A stretch of DNA of 37,212 bases from the IMG/VR virus record IMGVR_UViG_3300001533_001615, positions 1-37,212 of that record. One strand, written 5' to 3'. The notes under the pieces were generated by a model. That model worked only from the letters and a program-made list of their open reading frames with translations. It was not told the DNA's origin and did no database searches. The position numbers and the translations under genes were made by a program. Numbering within the stretch: the first letter of the stretch is position 1; the number at the start of each line of letters is the position of its first letter. Source of the stretch: a virus. This document shows, one piece after another, positions 17,677 to 28,100 of the stretch.

Positions 17677-20600
17677 TTATATAGGGTTATAATTTTGATA
17701 ACGAAGATAATTGTATCTTCTTACTAAAGGAGTTGTGTTTAATCCAACAACTCCATAATTTGAGTTTACAGTGTATGCATTTTGCGTTCTAGGAACTTCA
17801 ATAACACCCCAACTATAATCACCATAATAATTACTATAACCAAAACCCGTTAAACCATCATAACTAGAAATGCTCACCGTAACTTGTGCAGCAGTAGCAT
17901 TACCTTCTCCATAAACATCAGTAGAAGCAAAAGAAACAGAAATAACTTGATATATATTATCAATTCCTTTAGTCCCTATTCCAATAATTGATCCATCCTT
18001 TCTTAAAGAAGTAACTCCAGATCCAATTTTAGAATTAGAAACTTTAAAATAATAATTCTCTAAAAGTCCTGTTTGAGTAATTGTAGGAGTCACTATAGAT
18101 CCATTCCTTAAGTAGGAATTACTAGGGATAAACATATCAAATATTAATGCTGTAGATGCAAATCCAACACTAGTAGTTTTAATACCAGTAATTATTCCAA
18201 AATCTCCTTGATATGAAACACCTTCAATATACTCTGACTTTGTTTTTGGTGGTTCTATATAAACTAAGGGTGGATTTGTGTAAGTATATCCAAATCCCGC
18301 TGAAGTAATAGATATTTCAGTAACAATTCCAGAATTTATTTGAGAAGTTAATATTGCTCTTCCAGTACTTCCAATTCCAATTGGATTTTGAATTGCAACT
18401 ATTGGATTTGAATTATACCCATATCCGCCACTTATAATATCTACTGATTGTATGATCCCAGAAATAGAAACAATAGCAGTTCCAATTGACTGCACTAATT
18501 CACTATTATCTAAAATCTCAATTGAATTTCTTATATCTCCAGTCGTATTTTCATTTTCAGCGTCAAATATAGTTTTTACATTATCTACAAATATTTGAGT
18601 TGAACCAACACCAACGGAATTTATAATATTACCTAAAGGGAAAATTCTTGATTCATAACTTGGCCTATCTTTTCCTATCTCAATACCATCAACAATAGTA
18701 TCATTTCTTTGTTTACACCAAGTAACAGGTCTTTGCAAAGTTGTATTAGATGTTATACCAATAGAATTATATGGATTGGTTTCTAATGTATCTGGTAAAA
18801 TAATATCACGAACTAACCTCTTATTTTCTGTTAATTTATAATCATTACTTGTTATTCTTACAGTATCACCAGTTTTGATAGTTTCTTCAATATCAACATC
18901 AATTACATCTACACCTGGTGTTCCTTTATAGAATAAAATTCTACATTTTGATCCAGACTTTGGAGATTCTAAAAATTCTATTAAGCTTCCTCCATCAAAA
19001 ATATAAGAAATATTAGGTTCCTGTAAAACATCGTTTACAAATATTAAAAGAGTAGCACTTAAATCAATATTAGATCCTTCCTTTGCGACAATAGCAAATC
19101 TTTCACCATTATCAGAAATTGGAAAAGTTTTTCGGAATCCATCAAATAAATGATCAATATCATCTATTTTTTGTAACTCACCCATAGACCATCCACTAAA
19201 TTCATCTTTATATGTTCTATTAACTATAATAGAGAAAGGTTCAAATAAAATATTGGAATCTGTTGGTATTCCAGAAGTTCCTCCAGTTTGTACTGTTAGT
19301 ATATCTCCAACATTATAAGAGTACCCATAATTTTTAATCTTAAAGTCAATTACACTTGATCCTTGACCTACAACTATATCAATTTTTGCTTGGGATCCAA
19401 TACCAGTATTTGGAGATTGATAAATTAAGTTTAAGTTTGAATATGAAAGAGGATCATCAAAAACAACTTCTGGAGGATTTGTTGATGTATATCCAGATCC
19501 AGGATTTGTAATTGCTACACTTACAATATGTCCACCTAAAACTGTTGCTGTACCTATAAATTCAATATTTGGAGATGATCCACTTAGTGTTTGTACTCCA
19601 ACACGAACAATTGGTTGAACTCCGGTTCTATATCCAGAACCGGAGTTTCCAATACTAACACTTTGAATAGTTCCTGCAATAGAAACTATTGCCGTTCCTC
19701 CTGCAGATACTAATGGTTGATATCCAAAACCATTACTAGATCCTACAGATACAATTATTCCACCTCTTGGAACATTTGCATTATTGGGATCATATAAAGC
19801 AGATGTTGCAGTTCCAGTAAAATTCAACTGGGTTTGTGATAAGTTTTCGGATAGATTGTAATCATTTTCTGGACTTTGAAATATACTATTTACTAAAACA
19901 ATTGAATTTGAGGTTGAAAATCCCGATATTGCACTTCCCTCTGAAGTTATATTAAAATCTTTTCTTACCGCATTAAAACTAGAGCTAATATCATCAAAAA
20001 TATAATTATTTCTATATGTTTCTTTATTTGAATCTAGTACTCCAGATCTTATAAATGCTCTACCCTGAAAAGTTGATCTAATATTAATATCTCCCTTTTC
20101 TTCATCATATATTGGACCATAAGGAGCTTCTGAAAAATATAAAGTATTTCCAATAATATTATAGTTTCCTTGTATTTTAGTAATTAGAGTATTTGAAGAA
20201 TGTGTAGATAATCCTGTTCCCATAAGAGGTCTTTGGACTTCTACAAATGTTTCACTACCAACACCAACAGAAGAAATTTTCATAATTTCATTATCAACTT
20301 GAATTAAGTCTCCACTAAAAAATGAAGTTATTCCTGAAAATGGTAAAGTTGTATCAAGCAAAGCAATATCATCTACAAGAAGTGAAGTAACTGCTGTTGA
20401 AACTATTGGTGATTGAATTACATTATCAATTAAGATAATTACTTTACTGTTTTGTTTTTTTGATGTTATATAATGTCTATTTCCTATACCAACAGAAGTA
20501 AAATCTATGAGTTTTGGTGGAGATGATAAAGAATCAATAGGTGAAGTTGTTAGTCCAATGTAATTTTCATCAAATTTATATACATATAAATTTCCACTCA

Positions 20601-22170
20601 ATTTATCAGTGTTCCCAACTCCAGAGATATAAGTTTGTGCAATCCCTATTGCTCCAAAAGATGTTGGATTATCTGCAGATTCTAATGCTCTTGAAAAAGT
20701 AACAGCAATGCCAGAACTTATTTGTAAAGAAATAGTGCTTGCTAAAGATACATAATTACTTCCTAAATCATTTATTACAAGATAAGATTGACCTGGAGCA
20801 CTTAAATAATCTCCGCTCTCAAGTCCAAATAAATCATCTACATAAACAATATTAGTTCCAACTCCAGATATCTGTGTAGTATTTGCAACTAGAATGTCAT
20901 TAAATGTGTAGTTCTCCGATCTATATTGAATTTCTTCACCACTAACAAAATAATGATTTGGTAAATATATTAAATTATTAGTTAAATCTACACTAGCAGG
21001 ATTTGTTAATGTACTTGCTTGACTTCCATCAAATATTCTTTCAAAAATGGGAATATTATTGTGAGTTAATAAAAAATCCTTTTTAAAGCTTACATCACTA
21101 GACTGTTGGAATTTACTTATACCTGTTGACAACTCTGCGTTACCAAAATTTATTGATGTTGGAAATGATGAGAACTCAGCATATGAAATAGTATGTCTTA
21201 ATAAAGTGATATCCACATTAATATTTGGAATTGGTGTAAATACTAATTCTGTTAAAGATGTTGAATTTGAATCAAATTCTCCTAATGGTCCATTAGTATA
21301 TAAATTACCATATTCTATTAAGGTAGTCTGAGTATCATTATTCAGTACTACAATTTCTGATAATTGTAAGTCTCCATTTGTAGTATCTGTAATTTGAACT
21401 AAGAAATATGCTAGATGGTAATCTGAAGTATATGATGATATAACTTCTGGGTCTGGAGAAGTTGAGGATGCAATTCCTACATTTTGAGATTCAATTTCAG
21501 CATATTTCAATACACGAGATGAAGTGAATGTGTATTCAGTATTCGCAATAGATACTGAAACAAGATTGCATGTTAAGTCTTCAGAAACATTAGAGTAAAA
21601 TACTAAATTATTATCACCATCTATATCAAAAGTGCCTATACCAACTCTATTAATCGTATCACTATTTGATACTGTTATTTTAGAAAATTCTGAAAATGAA
21701 GTAGTGATTCCATTGCTAATTAGATTTATTTCTCCATACTCATAATAATTACCACTATTAGAACTAAAATCAATTAATATTTTTTCAGAAGTAAAATTTG
21801 TACTTATTGAAGATATTATAGCAGATGATCCAGATCCAACAATTAAATTATCTGTTTCAATTTTTGCAGTATTTCCAAAAGTATAAGAATCAGTTATATT
21901 AATATTTTGTTTAGTATCATAAGATATAAAACTATAACTATATTCGTTATTTCTACCATCTATCGGAGTAAATTCTAAAACAGCTTGATCTCCTGCTTTT
22001 ATAATATCAAAACTCCCAAGTTCATCTACAGTAAAAGTTTTTCCATACTGATTTAAGTATATTTCATTACCATCTGTAACTAAAGATATTATTGAGGACT
22101 GTCTTCTGTCCTCAAATCTATCATCTTTAACACCAAGAAAAAATTTTTTAGATCTTACTTTTGTTGCCAT
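17677..22170 (-). CDS. Large virion structural protein between gp7 and gp8
   Basis: A protein of 1497 aa. It starts MATKVRSKKFFLGVKDDRFE. A segment around YHLAYFLVQITDTTNGDLQL and repeated motifs rich in Ile, Ser, Gly and Thr mark it as one of the long beta-rich structural proteins that cyanophages carry here and T4 lacks. Near residues 593-667 is a module VDDIALLD...GDLIQVDNEIMKI...RPLMGTGLSTH shared with gp15 and gp7. GxGY units lie near 835-905 (IGNSGSGYRTG, ITNPGSGYTSTNPP) and 1243-1305 (ISGGYGYNSNP, ITSAGFGYTYTNPP). The C-terminus YNYLRYQNYNPI is aromatic. No enzymatic motif is visible. It is likely a baseplate periphery or fibre component; the stop and start codons around it are only a few bases from its neighbours. 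Confidence 0.8.
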   Translation of the reverse strand: MATKVRSKKFFLGVKDDRFEDRRQSSIISLVTDGNEIYLNQYGKTFTVDELGSFDIIKAGDQAVLEFTPIDGRNNEYSYSFISYDTKQNINITDSYTFGNTAKIETDNLIVGSGSSAIISSISTNFTSEKILIDFSSNSGNYYEYGEINLISNGITTSFSEFSKITVSNSDTINRVGIGTFDIDGDNNLVFYSNVSEDLTCNLVSVSIANTEYTFTSSRVLKYAEIESQNVGIASSTSPDPEVISSYTSDYHLAYFLVQITDTTNGDLQLSEIVVLNNDTQTTLIEYGNLYTNGPLGEFDSNSTSLTELVFTPIPNINVDITLLRHTISYAEFSSFPTSINFGNAELSTGISKFQQSSDVSFKKDFLLTHNNIPIFERIFDGSQASTLTNPASVDLTNNLIYLPNHYFVSGEEIQYRSENYTFNDILVANTTQISGVGTNIVYVDDLFGLESGDYLSAPGQSYLVINDLGSNYVSLASTISLQISSGIAVTFSRALESADNPTSFGAIGIAQTYISGVGNTDKLSGNLYVYKFDENYIGLTTSPIDSLSSPPKLIDFTSVGIGNRHYITSKKQNSKVIILIDNVIQSPIVSTAVTSLLVDDIALLDTTLPFSGITSFFSGDLIQVDNEIMKISSVGVGSETFVEVQRPLMGTGLSTHSSNTLITKIQGNYNIIGNTLYFSEAPYGPIYDEEKGDINIRSTFQGRAFIRSGVLDSNKETYRNNYIFDDISSSFNAVRKDFNITSEGSAISGFSTSNSIVLVNSIFQSPENDYNLSENLSQTQLNFTGTATSALYDPNNANVPRGGIIVSVGSSNGFGYQPLVSAGGTAIVSIAGTIQSVSIGNSGSGYRTGVQPIVRVGVQTLSGSSPNIEFIGTATVLGGHIVSVAITNPGSGYTSTNPPEVVFDDPLSYSNLNLIYQSPNTGIGSQAKIDIVVGQGSSVIDFKIKNYGYSYNVGDILTVQTGGTSGIPTDSNILFEPFSIIVNRTYKDEFSGWSMGELQKIDDIDHLFDGFRKTFPISDNGERFAIVAKEGSNIDLSATLLIFVNDVLQEPNISYIFDGGSLIEFLESPKSGSKCRILFYKGTPGVDVIDVDIEETIKTGDTVRITSNDYKLTENKRLVRDIILPDTLETNPYNSIGITSNTTLQRPVTWCKQRNDTIVDGIEIGKDRPSYESRIFPLGNIINSVGVGSTQIFVDNVKTIFDAENENTTGDIRNSIEILDNSELVQSIGTAIVSISGIIQSVDIISGGYGYNSNPIVAIQNPIGIGSTGRAILTSQINSGIVTEISITSAGFGYTYTNPPLVYIEPPKTKSEYIEGVSYQGDFGIITGIKTTSVGFASTALIFDMFIPSNSYLRNGSIVTPTITQTGLLENYYFKVSNSKIGSGVTSLRKDGSIIGIGTKGIDNIYQVISVSFASTDVYGEGNATAAQVTVSISSYDGLTGFGYSNYYGDYSWGVIEVPRTQNAYTVNSNYGVVGLNTTPLVRRYNYLRYQNYNPI

Positions 22171-22180
22171 TTTATTGTAA

Positions 22181-25100
22181 TTAAATAGTAAATGATGTTA
22201 CAAATGTTCTTGATAATGAAGTATTAAAGTCTTCACTTATATCATCTATAATTAAAACTCTATTTCCTACAGATTCTGAATAATCTTGAAGTACAACTGA
22301 ATTGAATATTATTTCATCACTAGTTAAAGTTTCATTAACATAAAAACTATTTTCCGAAACAAGATCAAAATCCTGTATACACTCAACATCAACTATACTA
22401 TTTAAGTCACATACAGAACTAAAGAATCCTTCATTTTGAGATGTTGAAATTCCAGATTCATTAGGATTTGAATTAAGTATTAAATTACTAAATTTTTTAA
22501 ATCCTAAAGTATGATTTAAATTACTTACAACAGTATCCCAATCTTCTATAGAAATTTCAGATTCAAGTGAATATGAAAAATATTGATAATAATCACTATC
22601 TTGAATTACTTGAGTAGAATCATTTAAAAATCCAGTTTTACGATTCCATCCACTTTCAACAATTGAAGATGATCTAACTTCATAAAAAGTTTCATATTCA
22701 AAAATTTCTCGTATAAATGCTTGAGATTTTGAGTTTTCACCAATAATCAATTCACCAACAATATAATCATCGGTAGTTTCCACCGTTAAATATTCATTCT
22801 TCTCATCCCACTTTAGTATTTTTCCAGTATTATTATTAATGCTAGTTGCATTTTCTCCTATAATAAATGAATTTTTTGTAAGTTTAACTTCAAAAACTGG
22901 TAAATCGTCTTCAGATATAATTCTACCAGAAGAATTTTCTTCATCAAAAATACCTGGAATTTCAGATCCAGTGATAAATTCACTTAAAGAATACTCTATA
23001 TAAGATCCACTTCCACCAATGCTTCCAGTATTAATTCCAACAATAGGAAATGGTTTATAATTATATTGATCCGAATTATATCCCTTATCATTTGGGTTTA
23101 ATATAGATATTCCCTCAATATACACATTATCTCCAACTGAAAATGGAAAATTACTTAAATCACTGAATTGTTTTGTGAAAAATACTGTTACATTTTTATT
23201 TGAATTATTATATGATACTGAACTAATTCCAAGTCCATTTGAATTATTGATACTGACTATTCTAGGAGTAGCATTATAAAGTCCTTTTGTATTTTGAATA
23301 ATATCTACAAAACTTTTTCCAAGATCAAAATTTAGTATTACATCTTCAATGACTGTATCAGTAAATCCATCAATAATAATAAGGTCTGGATCTGTGTTAT
23401 AGTTTTGTCCTGGTGAAATTACTTTAATACTTTCAAACGTAGATAATGGTTCAACTCTAATAATTGATGAGAATTTAATCAGTGGTCGTAATGTAGGATC
23501 TATTGGATAATTATAACCAATATCTTCAATTTTTATTGTCTGAATTTTACCAATTGTACTACTTTGAGGAAGTATGATTGCATCACTACCTGTGGAACTA
23601 GTCACAGTAGATATAAAAGGTAATCTAGAGTATGACTTCCCTCCAGAAGTAATTTCAACTTCTTTAATAGTTCCTTTTTCATTTTCTGAATTAGTATAAT
23701 AACTAAAATCACCATCATTTTGTAAATACTGAAGACTTTCACTTATTTTTTCGGTTTGAAAACTAAAAGTATTTGAGGTTATTCCTGTAATTTTTTGCTC
23801 TTTATTTAGTGAACTCTCATTAAATTTAATTTTATTATATTCATTTACCTCAGTATCTACTATAATTTCATTTTTAACTAACAAATTAGTCTTTGGAGAC
23901 AACTTGTAATATATTTCTGAAGGAAATTCATCGTCAATTGTAAAATATATTTTTGCAGTTGAATCTATTCCAATATTACCAAATTTTACAATTTTAGAAG
24001 TTCCATCTTGATTTACAGGAAAATATGAGTTTGAAAAATTTTTATCAGTATAAAACTCAAGGTTGAATGATTCGGTTCTTCCAATTCCTGAAAATGTTTG
24101 AGAAAGAGAAGAATCTGATAAATCAAATACTATTTGGTTATTTCTAAGTACATCAATTTTTGGATTTACTTTTGATAATGTTCCAGAAGATGAAGATGTA
24201 ATATTTACAACTTGTCTTGGAGTTGCAGTTGCTCCATAGTATGAATCAGAGAGTTTTATTCTATTTTGATCATATACTATTGCATAATATATTTTTTGAT
24301 CTTCTAATCCACTTGCAGGTGATAATGATGTGTGTATTAATTTTTGCCCATTTTCATAATTGTGATTTTGTATATTAATTAAATTTTCATTTATATCAAT
24401 AGATGAAAATGATTTTGAACCTGCAATAAGAACTCTATGATAATCACTATATGAAATTTTTATAGATGTACTTATACCTGGATATGATTCAAGGAAAACA
24501 GAATCTCCAGACTGAAGATAATGTGTAGTTGATGTAGATACTGTTACAGTATTTTTTGATACATTTCCTTTTGATACATTATTAAATCTAGTCGTAAAAC
24601 TATGATATTCTCCACCTGTACCAATTCCTATAAAATATAAAGTAGAGGAAGTTTGAGAAATCCCAACAAAGTCTCCATTTGTACCTAATCCGACTTTATC
24701 TGTAGATATTCCAATTAAATCATTAGATATTTTAGCAGCATATACAATACTATTGTCTTGCAAATAGAATGATCCTATTCCAGTTGAAACTGATATTGGA
24801 TTTCCAGAATTTGATTTATATAATAATTCATTTCCTGTCTCAAGTCTATGATTTTTAATATAAATGCTCTTTTCTGGAATTATAATAGAAGTAAGTCCAA
24901 TACCTGGGTTAGAAAATATTAGAGTATGTCCAATTCCAACAATTGTACCAATTCCTAATGACTCTTTTGGATTGAAATATATCTCACGATTTAGATTATA
25001 ATCTTTATTTTTTAAATCAAGAGATAAATTTATAAAGAATTTTCTTGGATTTTCTTCAAGAACAGTATAAGTAGAATGTGCAGAAGAAACTGTTGAATTT

Positions 25101-28100
25101 TGCTCTCTTAAAACTCTAATTCTTGATGATTTAGAATCTACTTCTAGGATTTTAATATCCTCAGATCCAATAGTAAGTATATCATTTTCACGAATTCTCG
25201 GAAACTCAATCAATCCTGAAACATAAAAATAAGTAACTATACCAGTTACAGAAGTATTACCAACTCCCAAATCTAAAATAAAATTATCCGGTCTTACTTC
25301 AACATTAAAATTATCTTGTAAAGAAAGATCATAATCATTTAAAGAATCTACATTAATAAGTTCTGAATTTAGTAAATTATGTGGTATACTAGAAAATCCA
25401 ATTACTCTATTCGGAATTGATGATGGATAAAATTCTACATCATAAACGGTTGTTTCAGTTTTAGATATTCCAGTAATAGATCTTCCTTCTAGATATTTTA
25501 CTTTAGCTGCTGCCCCAATTCCACCTGAATTTGTGTTGTCAAAAATAACTCTATCACCAACTTTATAGTTCTCTCCACCTGATATTAAGTTAACAGAATC
25601 TATAGATCCTTTGGATGAACTTTTTATTCTTGAATTCTGAGATAATACATCTCTTCTATCAAGAACATATTCATATTCAGAATTATCACTTAAATTATTA
25701 TACTTATAAGTATTTCTTACAATACTTCCAGAATTGAAATTAAATTCTTCTTGGTTTGATTCAAGATTAAAATTGAATTGTATTGGTTTTGATTTATATG
25801 TATTTCCTATAATATAAGGATATTTTGGAATCTTATCACTTGCAAATACTCCACTATCTGAAATATTTGAAGATAGAGTCATAAAATAAGCATATGTACC
25901 ATTTGGAAATTCAGGAGTTATACAAAACCTTCCATTATGTTCATCTAAATCACCAGAATTATTATATTCATAATCTTCAATAAAATATCCAGCAGGAAAT
26001 ATCTTTTTATTTGGTCTATTTGGTTGATTATCAATTGGATCATCATATCCACTCAATATCTGCCTTACTGTCTTATTTTTTGGTGAATCATAACCATAAG
26101 GTCCATATATTGGATGTCCATCATAAGACCATCCTAAAATTGGAGAATGGTATTTTTCAGTATCAAAATCATTCTGATAATCATTTTTATAATTTGCAAC
26201 TCCTTCTTCAATTTTTTGTGAGTATATCTTCTTCCTTAAAGATCTTGGAGAGTATAAATGAGTGTATTGCAATCCATAATTTTTATTTTTTCCCTTATAT
26301 ACAACACCATCATCATCTGCAATTTTAGAACTTTCTAAAAGTCTTTTAAATTTATTAACTGTCCACACTTGAGGATATGACTTTAACTCATATCCAGATA
26401 AGGGAACGATTACTTCAATTACTGTATTTTTTTGTTGATAATTAATTCCACCATTTACAACTTTAACCTCAACTAATCTTCCATTAGAAATTATTGGAGT
26501 TAATACTGCACCTACTCCAAATCCTCTAACAATTAAATTTGGAGGAGAGTTGTAATTTCTTCCACTTTCATTTACTATAACACTTACAATTTTTCCAGAA
26601 GACACTACTGGAGTTACTCTTGCACCAGTTCCTGCATTTAAGTTGAAATTTGGTTGTCTATTGTAATTAATAATCTCAGAAGATCCATATCCAACACCAC
26701 CATCATAAAGAAATACTGAAGATAATTTTCCTCTAAAGACTGGTTGTATTTTTGCGGATACATCTACATTTGAAATGGTGGATATTCCAACTTTTCCAAC
26801 AACAGAAACTTGTATAGGTTCATATCCAAAAATATGAGGACCATTACCTTTATCTTTGAAATTTACAAATTGATTTGTATTATAATAAAAATTCTTTGAT
26901 GTAGTACCTAATCCAACATTTGAAAGTTTAAATGATGTTGAATCAATTCTTGTAACAATATAACTTCCAGTATCTAATCCTGATATATTTTGAGTTCCTC
27001 CATAATAATAGATAGTTTCTCCACTAGTAAATGGATGTTCATAAACTTTAATTGTATTTGATGCTGTGTTGATTCCAGAAACAGATACTGATATTTTTTT
27101 ATTTTTATATCCAGATCCAGAATTTTCAACAATTATAGAGTTAATTTTACTTTTTCTTTCTGTAGATTCAAATCTATGATTTCCAACACCATAAGAAGTT
27201 ATGCTTATGGTGTTAATTCCAGATAATGCATCATTTAAATTTTTATGTAAATTAATTCTATAATCATCTATTACATTAGCATAATATTTTGCGCTTGTAC
27301 TTAACCCACCAATAGGAGTATTACCATTAGTATTGTATATTATAGACTCACCATCTCTAAATTTATGATATGTAGAAAATCCAACAATATCTGAAGCAAT
27401 ATTAATTCTACCATTAGTATTTGTTGAATTTATATCTACAAAATGATCATAATCAATCATTTTAACAACTGCTGTTGCTCCAGATCCGCCACCACCAGTG
27501 ATATTAACAACTGGCGTATCAATATAATCAAATCCACTATCAATAATATCAATTCTACTTAATCCACCTTCAACTCCACAATATCCTTGTGCGGTAGAAG
27601 TAATACCACTATCACTAATTTCTAATATTGGTGGATTAATAATATCTAGATCTCTTCCTGGAGATATAACTTCAATTGATTTTAGTGGTCCATAGTAAAT
27701 ATAGTCTTCAGACTTATAATTTAGTATTTCAACACCATTAATAAGTATTCCAGTTGTTCCTTCATAAGTATCATATACTTTTCCATCATTTATTGGATCC
27801 TCTAAAGATCTCACTAATCTTTGTGAATCTATAGTAGATGGTAGATTATCTTCTTTTGAAAAGCGAAGTAAACTTATAGTATTATTTGATACTGTTGTGC
27901 TCGCAATAGAAATATATTTCTTTGAATTAATATCAGATCTGCTTCTGGATAATCTTATTTCAGTTTCACTTTCTTTTTTAACAAAATATACACCTGGTTG
28001 GATACTAAATTTATTTCCAGTTGAATTTAAATCTTCTGGATTATATACTATAGCATCTCCAGTTATAAATCCGTGGTTTTGCCCATCATTAACTATTTTG

